Below are positions 1-8,093 of a stretch of DNA of 64,000 bases, piece after piece. The notes beneath the pieces are model-generated. The model saw only the letters and a program-made list of their open reading frames with translations, did no database searches and was not told the origin of the DNA. The DNA comes from Halomonas halophila (lineage in GTDB: Bacteria; Pseudomonadota; Gammaproteobacteria; Pseudomonadales; Halomonadaceae): positions 186,001-250,000 of the forward strand of contig NZ_CP129121.1 in NCBI RefSeq assembly GCF_030406665.1. Direction: 5' to 3'. Position 1 is the first letter of the stretch, and each line of letters begins with the position of its first letter. A program made the position numbers and the translations under genes.

Positions 1-271
1 GGGCGTCGCCGAAGAAGGCCGGCACCGGCACCGCGACGCGGGAATCGGTCAGCAGCGCCAGGTCCCACAGTGCCCATTCGACGCCGTTGTCCAGCGCCAG
101 GCCCACGCGGGTCGCGCCGACCGCCGCCAGCCGAGCGCGCCGCGCGTCGATGGCGGCGGCCAGCTCGCCGTAGCTCAGCCGCTGCGTGCCGTCCCACAGC
201 GCCGTGGCCTCGGGGGCGCGCTCGGCGTGGGCGGCCAGGCGGTCGAGGAAGCGTTCACGCCGGTCGGACAT
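1..271 (-). CDS. AMP-binding acyl-CoA synthetase/ligase, N-terminal fragment cut by window edge
   Basis: About 90 residues are visible, starting at an ATG read leftward from 271 and open to the window edge. The fragment shows the N-terminal layout of the ANL adenylate-forming superfamily: a helix followed by a segment like TALWDGTQRLSYGEL, then a hydrophobic run like RVGLALDNGVEWALWDLALL. This resembles long-chain acyl-CoA synthetases and AMP ligases. The ATP-binding and catalytic motifs lie outside the window, so the substrate cannot be inferred. The start overlaps the end of the thermostable-hemolysin gene by 17 bp, so the two are very probably translated from one mRNA. Confidence 0.6.
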   Translation of the reverse strand, partial: MSDRRERFLDRLAAHAERAPEATALWDGTQRLSYGELAAAIDARRARLAAVGATRVGLALDNGVEWALWDLALLTDSRVAVPVPAFFGDA

Positions 272-890
272 GGTCGCCCTCCCGTCGCGTCGAGAGCAGG
301 CCGGCGGCGCGCAGCCGCTCGCGGGCCAGGCGCAGGTCGCCGGCCATCACCCAGGGGTGCTGATCGTAGTAGTGGCCCCAGGCCTCGCGCTCCTGGCCCA
401 GCCAGGCCGGATCGGCCAAGCGCAGCGGCATCAGCTCGATGCCCAGCCGGCGGATGCCGTTGATCACCGCCGGGATGGCCGTGAACAGCACCCAGTGCAG
501 GCCTTCCTCGGCCAGCTGGTCGATCAGGTAGGAAAACAGCACCCGCTGCAGCCCGCGCCGGGTGCTCACCAGGTTGCCGATCTCGGCGATGCCGCCGCGG
601 GCGATCGGTGTGCCCAGGGCCTGGGTCAGGCTGGCCTCGGCGGAGGCGTCGAGATAGCCCTCCTGGAACAGCCGGCCCTCGTCGGCGCGCCGCACGCCCA
701 CCGCGGCCACGGGCCGCTCCTGCTGCCACAGGCCGAACAGGCGCGGCAGGTACTGGGTGATGCGGGCATCGTGCTGGGTGGCGAAGCAGTGGCTGACCAG
801 CTGCTCCAGTCGGTGGCGCTCCGACCAGTGGCGGGCTTCACGCCACTCGATCGGCGACTCGGGGGTGGGGCGTATGACGGTCAAGGACAT
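255..890 (-). CDS. Thermostable hemolysin family protein
   Basis: A 211-residue protein matching the thermostable hemolysin (T_hemolysin) family in length and layout. An acetyltransferase-like central part contains GGIAEIGNLVSTRRGLQRVL and the conserved WVLFTAIPAVINGIRRLGIE segment, with a DQHPWVMAGDL stretch near the C-terminus. The family is named after a Vibrio haemolysin, but there is no signal peptide. Its usual operon partner is an AMP ligase, as here (17 bp overlap), which suggests a biosynthetic acyltransferase-like role rather than a toxin. The ATG at 890 is preceded by a purine-rich stretch (cacGGAGacacccc on the reverse strand) acting as RBS. Confidence 0.8.
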   Translation of the reverse strand: MSLTVIRPTPESPIEWREARHWSERHRLEQLVSHCFATQHDARITQYLPRLFGLWQQERPVAAVGVRRADEGRLFQEGYLDASAEASLTQALGTPIARGGIAEIGNLVSTRRGLQRVLFSYLIDQLAEEGLHWVLFTAIPAVINGIRRLGIELMPLRLADPAWLGQEREAWGHYYDQHPWVMAGDLRLARERLRAAGLLSTRREGDHVRPA

Positions 891-971
891 CGGGGTGTCT
901 CCGTGACGATTCCCCGACAGTCTGGGATTTAATACTTAACCGGCCCTTAATATCGCCAGACGCATACGAAA

Positions 972-998
972 ACGCCGGCCCTGGGGCCGGCGTCGAGG
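972..998 (-). terminator. Rho-independent terminator of the peroxiredoxin gene
   Basis: Reading leftward, about 25 bp after the peroxiredoxin stop, an almost perfect GC-rich inverted repeat (arms ACGCCGGCCC / GGGCCGGCGT) is followed by TTTTCG. It separates the peroxiredoxin from the hemolysin-family operon. Confidence 0.75.
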
Positions 999-1017
999 AA
1001 GCGAGGCGAGCGCTGGC

Positions 1018-1653
1018 TTACTTGCCGGGCTGCTTGACCAGCCGCAGGTAGGGTTTCTGCTCGTCCCAGCCCTCGGGGAACAGCTTGGCGGCTTCCTCGT
1101 TGCTGAGCGCCGGCACGATGATGCAGTCGCCGCCCGGCTGCCAGTTCACCGGGGTGGCCAGCTTGTGCGAGTCGGTCAGCTGGAGGCTGTCGAGCACGCG
1201 CAGGATCTCGTCGAAGTGGCGACCGGTGCTGGCCGGATAGGTCAGCATCAGGCGGATCTTCTTGTTCGGGTCGATGATGAAGACGCTGCGCACCGTCAGG
1301 GTGTCGTTGGCGTTGGGATGGATCATGTCGTAGAGATCGCTGACCTTGCGGTCGGCGTCGGCCAGCAGCGGGAAGTTCAGGGCGCAGCCCTGGGTCTCTT
1401 GGATGTCGCCGACCCAGGCCTTGTGATCCTCCAGCGGGTCCACCGACAGGCCGATGGCCTTGGTGTTGCGCTTCTCGAACTCCGGCTTGAGCCGCGAGAC
1501 CTCGCCGAGCTCGGTGGTGCACACCGGGGTGAAGTCCTTGGGATGGGAGAACAGGATCACCCAGCTGTCGCCGGCCCATTCGTGGAAGTGGATCGGGCCT
1601 TCGGTGCTTTCCTGGGTGAAGTCCGGGGCGATGTCGCCGAGTCGCAGTGCCAT
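1018..1653 (-). CDS. 1-Cys peroxiredoxin (Prx6 type)
   Basis: A 211-residue thiol peroxidase of the AhpC/TSA superfamily. The peroxidatic cysteine is Cys45 in FTPVCTTELGE, preceded by the HPKDFTP element. The length (about 210 residues with a C-terminal 1-cysPrx domain, including TPVNWQPGGDCIIVP near residue 165) is that of the Prx6 clade rather than the shorter AhpC. It reduces hydrogen and alkyl peroxides in the cytoplasm. There is no signal peptide. It is a single-gene unit ending at the hairpin near 985. Confidence 0.92.
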   Translation of the reverse strand: MALRLGDIAPDFTQESTEGPIHFHEWAGDSWVILFSHPKDFTPVCTTELGEVSRLKPEFEKRNTKAIGLSVDPLEDHKAWVGDIQETQGCALNFPLLADADRKVSDLYDMIHPNANDTLTVRSVFIIDPNKKIRLMLTYPASTGRHFDEILRVLDSLQLTDSHKLATPVNWQPGGDCIIVPALSNEEAAKLFPEGWDEQKPYLRLVKQPGK

Positions 1654-1736
1654 GCTGGCCTCCTGAATCGTGTTCGAAGTTCGATGCGTCGGGTGGCATC
1701 GCGGCGCGATGCCGGGAAATCGGAGAGGGCGAGCCC

Positions 1737-2258
1737 TCAGGGCGCCGGAGCGGCGGCGCCCAGGAAGCGTTCCTGCCAGTAGTCCAGCGCCAGCGAGGTC
1801 ACGCTGACCCGTCGACCGCGGCCGGGGGCGTGAATCATCTCGTCGTCACCCATGTAGATGCCGACGTGGCTGGCATCCCCGCCGCCGGCGGTATCGAAGA
1901 ACAGCAGGTCGCCGGGGCGCGCCTCGTCGATCGGTGGCAGCTGCTCGAACTGGCGGCGCGAGGTGCGTGGCACGGGGATACCCGCCCGCGAATAGACCCG
2001 CTGCACCAGCCCCGAACAGTCCAGCCCGCTGGCATCGGTGCCGCCGAAGCGATAGGGCGTTCCCAGCGACTGGCGGGCTTCGGACAGGATCATCGCCCGA
2101 TCCATCGACAGCCCCTCGGCGTCGCGGGTGGCGAGCTGGGGGCCGGCGCAGCCGGCGAGTGTCAGCAGCGCCAGCATCACCAGCGGCATCAGTCGCTCGA
2201 GGCGTATCTCGACGCAGGGCGCCGGGGTGGATGAGGCTGGCGTCGCTGACATGGGCAT
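1737..2258 (-). CDS. NlpC/P60 family lipoprotein (cell-wall endopeptidase)
   Basis: A signal region ending in a lipobox (LALLTLAGC) is followed by an NlpC/P60 peptidase domain. The catalytic Cys lies in GLDCSGLVQRVY, the His in ASHVGIYMGDD, and a third polar residue is expected about a dozen residues later near MIHAPG. Proteins of this type cut the D-Glu to meso-DAP bond in peptidoglycan stems and sit in the outer membrane as lipoproteins. The 173-residue form has a long N-terminus. A shorter start at MPLVMLALL would give a more typical lipoprotein signal, so the start is uncertain. Confidence 0.85.
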   Translation of the reverse strand: MPMSATPASSTPAPCVEIRLERLMPLVMLALLTLAGCAGPQLATRDAEGLSMDRAMILSEARQSLGTPYRFGGTDASGLDCSGLVQRVYSRAGIPVPRTSRRQFEQLPPIDEARPGDLLFFDTAGGGDASHVGIYMGDDEMIHAPGRGRRVSVTSLALDYWQERFLGAAAPAP

Positions 2259-2324
2259 CTCTCGGGGCGTTCGTATTCCCTCTCGTCGTTCCCAGCCTAG
2301 CCGTCCAGCCCGCGGCTGTGAACA

Positions 2325-2669
2325 TCAGCGGAAGGCGATTCTGGTGCCGTGGGTCAGCATCTCGTCCGGGGTCATGGCATGGCCGGGCACGCCGATCATC
2401 TCGTCGCCGCACTGGTCGGCCCAGGTCAGCACGCCGTGGCTCAGGCCCAGATCGCCCAGCAGGTCGCGGATCTCGCCGGTGCCGAGGAAGGTGAGGGTCT
2501 TGCCCTGCTTGTCGGAGAGGGTGGAGATGCCGTTGGCGTGGTGGAAGCGCACCGTGTAGATGCCGTCCATGGACTCCACCTCGACGATCGGCGAGAAGCC
2601 GTGGCCGAGGGCATGGGCGAGCTCCTTGAGGGTGATGTGGTCTCCCAGGCTCTGGTCGATGTTGGCCAT
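2325..2669 (-). CDS. Small conserved protein resembling DUF6482
   Basis: A 114-residue soluble protein. I chose the ATG at 2669 because an AGGAG sits 7 bp upstream; a longer frame exists but has no ribosome site. The pattern VESMDGIYTV, then LSDKQGKTLTFLGTGEIRD, then DEMIGV matches my recollection of the DUF6482 family found in Pseudomonas and Halomonas. No catalytic motif or membrane segment is visible and the function is unknown. Neighbouring genes give no operon context. Confidence 0.6.
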   Translation of the reverse strand: MANIDQSLGDHITLKELAHALGHGFSPIVEVESMDGIYTVRFHHANGISTLSDKQGKTLTFLGTGEIRDLLGDLGLSHGVLTWADQCGDEMIGVPGHAMTPDEMLTHGTRIAFR

Positions 2670-2937
2670 CTCGGACTCCTGACGCGTGGTGGGTTGTACA
2701 GACAATGTAGAATCGGGAGACGCCCCTCGCCAGTGGCGATCCTGCATGTCAGGATACGAGAACAGGCGCAGCAGGCGTGGCCGGGGTGTTTGGCGTGGAA
2801 ATCAGTATTTGTACAATCTCCGTATCGGAAAATCTTCGCGGTAGCATGACGCTCGGGGTGGAAAAGTCGCCATCTTGCCTCCATACCTGAGGCATCGCAT
2901 CGATTCGACGACGTTCGAGCCCTGACCAGGAGATCCC

Positions 2938-3471
2938 ATGAGCTTCAACGGCGAGCAACATCCCGGCGTGAAGACCGCCACCGGTGACACCGATGGCTTC
3001 CGCCTCAACCACACCATGCTGCGGGTCAAGGACCCGGAGGCTGCGCTGGCCTTCTACTCCCGGGTCTTCGGCATGTGCGTGCTGCGCCGCCTCGACTTCG
3101 AGGAGATGCAGTTCTCGCTCTACTTCCTCGCCAAGCTCGAGGACGGCGATCAGGTGCCGGAAGACACCGACGAGCGCACCGTCTGGACCTTCTCCCAGAA
3201 GGGCCTGCTGGAGCTGACCCACAACTGGGGCACCGAGCACCAGCCCGACTTCGCCTATCACGACGGCAACGCCGAGCCCCAGGGCTTCGGCCACATCTGC
3301 TTCACGGTGCCGGACCTGGACGCCGCGGTGGCCTGGTTCGACGCCAACGAGGTCGAATTCATCAAGCGCCCCGACCAGGGCAAGATGAAGGACGTGGTCT
3401 TCGTCAAGGACGTGGACGGCTACTGGATCGAGGTGGTCGAGGCCGCGAAGATGATTGGCAAGGGCGACTGA
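2938..3471 (+). CDS. gloA: Lactoylglutathione lyase (glyoxalase I)
   Basis: A 177-residue vicinal-oxygen-chelate enzyme that isomerises the methylglyoxal-glutathione hemithioacetal to S-lactoylglutathione. The N-terminal FRLNHTMLRVKDPE carries metal ligand His25. GFGHICFTVPDLDAAV and GYWIEVVE carry later ligands, and the NWGTE motif typical of the longer eukaryote-like GlxI is present. The length and the insertion at KLEDGDQVPEDTDE place it in the long Zn-type class. The RBS (AGGAG) lies 9 bp upstream. It stands alone. Confidence 0.95.
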   Translation: MSFNGEQHPGVKTATGDTDGFRLNHTMLRVKDPEAALAFYSRVFGMCVLRRLDFEEMQFSLYFLAKLEDGDQVPEDTDERTVWTFSQKGLLELTHNWGTEHQPDFAYHDGNAEPQGFGHICFTVPDLDAAVAWFDANEVEFIKRPDQGKMKDVVFVKDVDGYWIEVVEAAKMIGKGD

Positions 3472-3581
3472 ATCGGGCCCGGGTCGTCGGCGAGCGTTGA
3501 CGGCCTGGCTTGTCGATATAGCCCAGGGGCATTAGGGTCTGCGACGTGTTTCACCACGGCGCATCCCGCCAAGGAGTCCCT

Positions 3582-4538
3582 ATGTCCCTGTCCCGTCGTC
3601 CCCTCTCTCTCGTGCTGGCCGGCTCCCTGCTGGCCGTGAGCGGCGTTTCCCAGGCCGCCGAACCGGAACAGGTTCGCTTCTCCGTCCCCGCCTGGCCCGG
3701 CGTGACCGTCAAGACCGCGCTGGCGTCCACCCTGCTCGAGACTTTGGGCTACGCGCCCCAGTCGGCCGAGCTCGGCTCCACCATCACCTACGAGGCGCTG
3801 GCCCAGAACGAACTGGACGCCTTCCTCGCCGCCTGGCTGCCGGGCCAGCAGAGCATGTACGAGGCCGCCCTCGAGCGTGAGTCGATCGTCGACCTGGGCA
3901 ACAACGTGGACGGTGCGCGTCTCGGTTTCGCGGTGCCGACCTACGTCTACGAGGCCGGCCTGACCTCGGCCGAACAGCTCGACGATCCGGAGTATGCCGA
4001 CCAGCTCGACAGCGCGATCTACTCCATCGAGGCCGGTTCCGGCATGAGCGAGATCCTCAACGGGGCGGTGGACAACGACACCTACGGCCTGGGCGACTGG
4101 CATCTCTCCGAGACCTCCACGCCGGGCATGCTGAGCGCGGTGAAGAGCGCCATCGATCGCGAGGAATGGATCCTCTTCGCCGCCTGGACGCCGCACTGGA
4201 TGAACATCGAATACGACGTTCAGTACCTCGACGATCCCGAGAACATGTGGGGCCCGGACGAGGGCGCCAGCGACGTGAAGACCCTGGTGACGCCGGCGTT
4301 CGCCGAGTCCAATCCCAACGCTTCCAGGCTCCTCGACCAGCTGAGCTTCAGCGCCGACGACCAGAGCGAGATGATCCTCGGCTTCAGCTATCAGGAGCGT
4401 GAGCCGGACGCCGTGGCCCTGGAATGGCTGCGCGAGCATCCGGCCCGGGTCAAGGCCTTCCTCGACGGCGTGACCACCCGCGACGGCGAGCCTGCCTGGC
4501 CGGCGGTGCAGCAGGCACTGGAGATTCCGGACGCCTGA
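3582..4538 (+). CDS. Glycine betaine/choline-type ABC transporter substrate-binding protein, orphan
   Basis: A 318-residue periplasmic protein with a signal peptide ending at SGVSQAAE and an OpuAC/ProX-type domain (RFSVPAWPGVTVKTALASTLLETLGY, then NELDAFLAAWLPGQQ, then AAWTPHWMN). This fold binds quaternary ammonium osmolytes through aromatic residues; the Trp-rich segments fit that. The ATG at 3582 has a good AAGGAG 6 bp upstream. No permease or ATPase lies next to it, so it probably supplies a transporter encoded elsewhere, as orphan binding proteins do in pseudomonads. A betaine or choline ligand is inferred from family only. Confidence 0.85.
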   Translation: MSLSRRPLSLVLAGSLLAVSGVSQAAEPEQVRFSVPAWPGVTVKTALASTLLETLGYAPQSAELGSTITYEALAQNELDAFLAAWLPGQQSMYEAALERESIVDLGNNVDGARLGFAVPTYVYEAGLTSAEQLDDPEYADQLDSAIYSIEAGSGMSEILNGAVDNDTYGLGDWHLSETSTPGMLSAVKSAIDREEWILFAAWTPHWMNIEYDVQYLDDPENMWGPDEGASDVKTLVTPAFAESNPNASRLLDQLSFSADDQSEMILGFSYQEREPDAVALEWLREHPARVKAFLDGVTTRDGEPAWPAVQQALEIPDA

Positions 4539-4565
4539 TGCGCGATGCGCCATCGCACGACGCAA

Positions 4566-4589
4566 GAGGCCGCCCTTCGGGGCGGCCTC
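4566..4589. terminator. Hairpin between convergent genes
   Basis: Perfect 10-bp inverted repeat GAGGCCGCCC / GGGCGGCCTC closed by a TTCG tetraloop, 27 bp after the binding-protein stop and 24 bp before the end of the convergent dioxygenase gene. There is no T-run on either strand, so it may act as an RNA 3'-end stabiliser as much as a terminator. Confidence 0.6.
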
Positions 4590-4613
4590 GCTGCGTTCAG
4601 GGGACCGATCGCT

Positions 4614-5372
4614 TCAGGCGAAGGCGTAGAGGTCCATCGCCAGTACCCCGTGCTCGACGCTGTGGTGCAGCCGCTCGGCGGGCCCACCGGCGCCCATGGC
4701 CACCAGCAGCGGCTGGAAGTGCTCGGGCGAGGGATGGTTGGCCCGCGCTTGGGGCGCGGCCTGCCAGTCGAGCAGGGCCTCGCGGTCGCCGGCGGTGAGG
4801 CGCTGGTGCGTCCAGTCGGCGAACTCGCCGACCCAGCCCGGCATCGGCGCGTCCAGCGCCTGGGTCGAGCGCAGGTCGTGGGTCAGGCTGCCGGAGCCGA
4901 TCACCAGCATGTTCTCCTCACCCTCCGGTTTTCTCAAGAGCGCCTTGAGCCGATCCCCGAGCGCCACCAGCTCGGCGTTGGACCAGACGGTGGGCAGCGA
5001 CAGCGAGACCACCGGCACGTCGGCCGCGGGAAACATCAGCGACAGTGGCACCCAGGCGCCGTGATCCAGGCCGCGCTCCACCGGCACGGCGTTGAGCTCG
5101 CGGGCCAGGCGCCTGGCCAGCTCGGGCTCGCCCGGGGCCGGGTACTGGCACTCGAACAGCGCGCGCGGAAAGCCGCCGAAGTCGTGGATGGTCTCGGGCC
5201 GCTCGCTGACGCTGACCATCAGGCGTCGGCTGGCCCAGTGGGCCGACACGATCACCACGGCGGCGGGTTTCAGGTGGCTGCCCAGCTCGCGCAGGAACTC
5301 GTGGGCCGGTGTGCGCGTCAGCGCCAGCATCGGCGATCCGTGGGAGATGAACAGGCTGGGTAATATGAGCAC
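4614..5372 (-). CDS. LigB/DODA-type extradiol dioxygenase (YgiD-like)
   Basis: A 252-residue protein of the class III extradiol ring-cleavage family. Putative metal ligands are His11 (LFISHGSPM) and the His in VIVSAHWAS; the conserved RGLDHGAWVPL motif and VIGSGSLTHDLR follow. YgiD in E. coli cleaves DOPA-like catechols, and other members open protocatechuate-type rings. The natural substrate here is unknown. It lies downstream of a DoxX gene on the same strand with a hairpin between them. Confidence 0.85.
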   Translation of the reverse strand: MLILPSLFISHGSPMLALTRTPAHEFLRELGSHLKPAAVVIVSAHWASRRLMVSVSERPETIHDFGGFPRALFECQYPAPGEPELARRLARELNAVPVERGLDHGAWVPLSLMFPAADVPVVSLSLPTVWSNAELVALGDRLKALLRKPEGEENMLVIGSGSLTHDLRSTQALDAPMPGWVGEFADWTHQRLTAGDREALLDWQAAPQARANHPSPEHFQPLLVAMGAGGPAERLHHSVEHGVLAMDLYAFA

Positions 5373-5403
5373 GGCCTCCTGATCGGGAGCGGGAGAAGGG
5401 CTC

Positions 5404-5426
5404 GACGCCGCCCGGCGGGCGGCGTC
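5404..5426. terminator. Intercistronic hairpin between doxX and the dioxygenase gene
   Basis: Perfect 10-bp stem GACGCCGCCC / GGGCGGCGTC with a 3-nt loop, lying in the 75-bp gap. There is no T-run. It probably attenuates or stabilises the polycistronic message. Confidence 0.5.
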
Positions 5427-5447
5427 TCGGTGCTGTCGAAACGCGGC

Positions 5448-5873
5448 TCAGGCGAAGCGGCGGCTGAGCACCAAGCGCCCTCCGCCGAGGCCGGCCTGCG
5501 CCAGCAGGGCGATGGCCCAGAACAGCGGGAACTCCCAGCCGCCGCCCTCGTTGGAGAACATCCAGCCGTTGCCGGAATGTACCCAGGTGGCGCCGAGCAG
5601 GGTCGGGATCATGGCCAGGGCGACCCAGCGAGTGTAGACGCCCAGCAGCAGGGCGGCGCCGCCGCCGATCTCGGCCAGGATCGTCAGGTAGGCGAACTCG
5701 CCCGGCAGGCCCAGCGACTCGAAGTAGCCGACGGTGCCGGGCACCGTGAACACCAGCACCTTGAGCAGGCCGTGGGCCAGCGCCATGACGCCCAGCGACA
5801 GGCGCAGCAGGGTGATGGCCGCCGGCTGGAGGCGGTCGAGGGCGTTCGGCTGGGCGGCGGTGTGGGTCGTCAT
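5448..5873 (-). CDS. DoxX family inner-membrane protein
   Basis: A 141-residue protein with four predicted membrane segments: around LLRLSLGVMALAHGLLKVL, FAYLTILAEIGGGAALLLGV, WVALAMIPTLLGATW and FPLFWAIALLAQAGLGG. It carries the DoxX-family features GxMALAHGLLK and AEIGGGAALLLG. DoxX proteins are often linked to quinone or thiol stress systems. Here it sits just upstream of a LigB-type dioxygenase and downstream of a LysR regulator, which suggests a small redox or quinone-responsive unit. Confidence 0.85.
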   Translation of the reverse strand: MTTHTAAQPNALDRLQPAAITLLRLSLGVMALAHGLLKVLVFTVPGTVGYFESLGLPGEFAYLTILAEIGGGAALLLGVYTRWVALAMIPTLLGATWVHSGNGWMFSNEGGGWEFPLFWAIALLAQAGLGGGRLVLSRRFA

Positions 5874-5965
5874 GGTGTCTCTCCGTCAGCGGGATGTTGT
5901 CGTGATGGACGGACACTCTAAACGCGGGCGATGGCGCGATAATCCGCTGCTAAGACACATTACTA

Positions 5966-5980
5966 TTGCCTATTTGGCAA
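5966..5980. promoter_or_regulatory. Palindrome upstream of doxX, candidate LysR-type operator
   Basis: TTGCC and GGCAA flank a 5-bp AT-rich spacer about 95 bp upstream of the doxX start, immediately downstream of the LysR gene end. It fits the T-N11-A geometry of LysR-family boxes (ATTGCC...GGCAAC). The assignment to this regulator is inference. Confidence 0.4.
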
Positions 5981-6004
5981 CAATGTCGGAGGGAAATCCG
6001 GCGA

Positions 6005-6907
6005 TCAGAGACCCAGCTCGTGCTCCCAGCAGGGGGGATCGCCCCAGGCATCGGCGAGCAGGGCCAGGAAGCGGTCGACCTTGGCCGGCAGGTGGCGGCG
6101 GGCCGGGTAGAGGCCGTTAACGTCCAGGACCGGGGCGGCCTCCTCGAGCTCGAGCGGCACCAGGCGGCCCTCGCGGATGCTGTCGGTGACCAGGAAGCTC
6201 GGCTGCTGGGCGATGCCGAGCCCGGCCTCGGCGGCGTGGGTCAGCACGTCACCGTTGTTGCTCTCCAGCGGCCCGTTGACCCGGAAGCGGCTGTCGACGA
6301 ACTGCCATTCCCCGCCCCGGCCGCCGGGTCGGTAGCGCAGGCAGCGGTGCCGTTCCAGGTCCGCCAGACGACGCGGGGTGCCGTGTTCGGCCAGGTAGCC
6401 CGGCGAGGCGCACAGCACCAGCTTGCAGCGGGTGAGGCGGCGGGCGACGTGAGTGGAGTCGGGCAGGTGGCCGATGCGGATCGCCAGATCGTAGCCCTCC
6501 TCGAGCAGGTCGACCCGGCGGTCGTTGAGGTCGAGGCGCACCTCCAGGGCGGGATGCTCGACCATGAAGCGGGCCACCAGCGGCGCCAGGTGGCGGGTGC
6601 CGAAGCTCATCGGCCCGTTGAGGCGCAGCCGGCCGCGCATCTCGCTGGCGCCGCTGCCGACCTCCGCCTCGGCCTCCTCCAGCGACTGCAGGATGCCCTG
6701 GGCGCGCAGCAGGTAGCGCTCGCCGGCCTCGGTCAGGTGCAGCCGGCGGGTGGTGCGTTGGAGCAGGCGCACGCCGAGGTGATCCTCGAGTTCCATCACC
6801 TGCCGCGAGACGCGGGTGCGCGACAGGTCCAGCGCCTCGGCGGCGCGGGTGTAGCTGCCGAGCTCGGCGACCCGCACGAAGGCGGTCATGGCATCCAGCA
6901 GGTTCAT
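6005..6907 (-). CDS. LysR-family transcriptional regulator
   Basis: A 300-residue regulator. The N-terminal winged HTH (AFVRVAELGSYTRAAEALDL, then SRTRVSRQVMELEDHLGVRL) covers about residues 8-60, followed by an effector domain of the CrgA-like group (RLRLNGPMSFG, HPALEVRLDLNDR). I chose the ATG at 6907 over an upstream one because the HTH starts at the canonical distance and a GGGAG precedes it. It is co-oriented with doxX and the dioxygenase gene just downstream, so these are the likely targets. Confidence 0.88.
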   Translation of the reverse strand: MNLLDAMTAFVRVAELGSYTRAAEALDLSRTRVSRQVMELEDHLGVRLLQRTTRRLHLTEAGERYLLRAQGILQSLEEAEAEVGSGASEMRGRLRLNGPMSFGTRHLAPLVARFMVEHPALEVRLDLNDRRVDLLEEGYDLAIRIGHLPDSTHVARRLTRCKLVLCASPGYLAEHGTPRRLADLERHRCLRYRPGGRGGEWQFVDSRFRVNGPLESNNGDVLTHAAEAGLGIAQQPSFLVTDSIREGRLVPLELEEAAPVLDVNGLYPARRHLPAKVDRFLALLADAWGDPPCWEHELGL

Positions 6908-6966
6908 GGGGCGCTCCCTGGCGTGGCCGACGGGGCTATCTTCGCACGCCCGCCCCCGAAACGACG

Positions 6967-6992
6967 ACGGCGCCACCCGAGGGCGGCGCCGT
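6967..6992 (-). terminator. Hairpin after znuA
   Basis: Inverted repeat ACGGCGCC / GGCGCCGT, extended by CCC/GGG inside, lies 24 bp beyond the znuA stop. It has no clear T-run. It is the likely 3' end of the znu operon transcript. Confidence 0.5.
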
Positions 6993-7015
6993 GTGGAGCG
7001 AGCCTGGGAGGCGGC

Positions 7016-8053
7016 TCAGTGGTCGTGGTCGGCGTGCTCGTGGGCCGCGTCCTCGGTGGCCAGGGCGTCGTGCAGCAGCCAGGCGTTATGGCGCATCATG
7101 CCCAGCCAGGTGCTGGCCTCGCCTTCGGCCGCCAGGGCGCCGGAGTAGAGGGTGCCGGCGATCGGCAGGCCGGTTTCCTCGGCCAGCTGCTCGATGATCG
7201 CCGGGCTGGTCATGTTCTCCTGGAACAGCGCCTGAACGCCCTGGTGGTTGATCACCTCGATCAGCTCGGCCATGCGCGCGGCGCTGGGTTCGGCCTCGGT
7301 GGAGAGTCCGGCCGGCGACAGGAAGTCGACGCCGTAGGCGCGCGAGAAGTGGTTGAAGGACTGGTGGCCGGTGATCACCGCGGTGTGCTTGGGCAGCTCG
7401 TCCATCAGGGCGTGGACCTCGGCGTCCAGGGCATCGATGCGCTGCTGATAGTCCGCCGCGCGCTCGCGGTAGTCGGCCTCGTGGGACGGGTCGACGGCGA
7501 TCAGGCCGTCGCGGATGTTGTTCACGTAGAGCTCGCCGAGGCCCAGATCCAGCCAGGTGTGCGGGTTCATGCCCTCGTGAGCGTGGGCATGGCCGGCGTG
7601 GCCGTGATCGTCGTGGCCGGGCTCGTCGTGGTCATGCTCGTCGTGGCCATGTTCTTTGTGACCGTCGTCATGGCCGTGCTCCACCTCGTCCGCGTGGGCG
7701 GCCTCGCCGAGCGCCTGCTCGATGCCGTCGGTGGCCACCACGGTCGGCCCCGCGTAGTCGCTGGCCTCGACCAGGCGCGACATCCAGCCCTCGAACTGCA
7801 GGCCGTTGAGCACCACCAGGTCGGCCTCGGCCAGGGCACGGGCGTCGGTAGGGCGCGGGGTGAAGACGTGGGCGTCGCTGTCGGCGCCGACCAGCGAGGT
7901 GACCTCGACGTGGTCGCCGCCGATCTGCTCGACCATGTCGGCGAGCACGCTGAAGCTGGCGAGCACCTGCACGGGCTCCTTGGCCTGGGCGGCGGGCAGG
8001 GTCAGCAGGGCGGCGGCGCCGGCGGCGAGGGCAGAGGGCTTGGCGAAGGTCAT
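7016..8053 (-). CDS. znuA: Zinc ABC transporter substrate-binding protein
   Basis: A 345-residue cluster A-I metal-binding protein. The signal peptide ends at LPAAQAKE. Zinc ligands are His62 (DAHVFTP), His165 (GMNPHTW) and the His in VITGHQSFNHF. A charged His-rich loop at residues 120-159 carries over a dozen His alternating with Asp/Glu, and a second His cluster (HEHADHDH) ends the protein. Both are hallmarks of ZnuA rather than Mn-binding homologues. Third gene of the operon after znuC and znuB, read leftward from the Zur box near 9890. Confidence 0.95.
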   Translation of the reverse strand: MTFAKPSALAAGAAALLTLPAAQAKEPVQVLASFSVLADMVEQIGGDHVEVTSLVGADSDAHVFTPRPTDARALAEADLVVLNGLQFEGWMSRLVEASDYAGPTVVATDGIEQALGEAAHADEVEHGHDDGHKEHGHDEHDHDEPGHDDHGHAGHAHAHEGMNPHTWLDLGLGELYVNNIRDGLIAVDPSHEADYRERAADYQQRIDALDAEVHALMDELPKHTAVITGHQSFNHFSRAYGVDFLSPAGLSTEAEPSAARMAELIEVINHQGVQALFQENMTSPAIIEQLAEETGLPIAGTLYSGALAAEGEASTWLGMMRHNAWLLHDALATEDAAHEHADHDH

Positions 8054-8093
8054 CAGTGGGCTCCGAGACAGGAAAGGAATGACGGGTGAGGCG

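Noticed and set aside
255..890. Secreted virulence haemolysin
   Set aside because: No signal peptide or secretion partner; the family name is historical.
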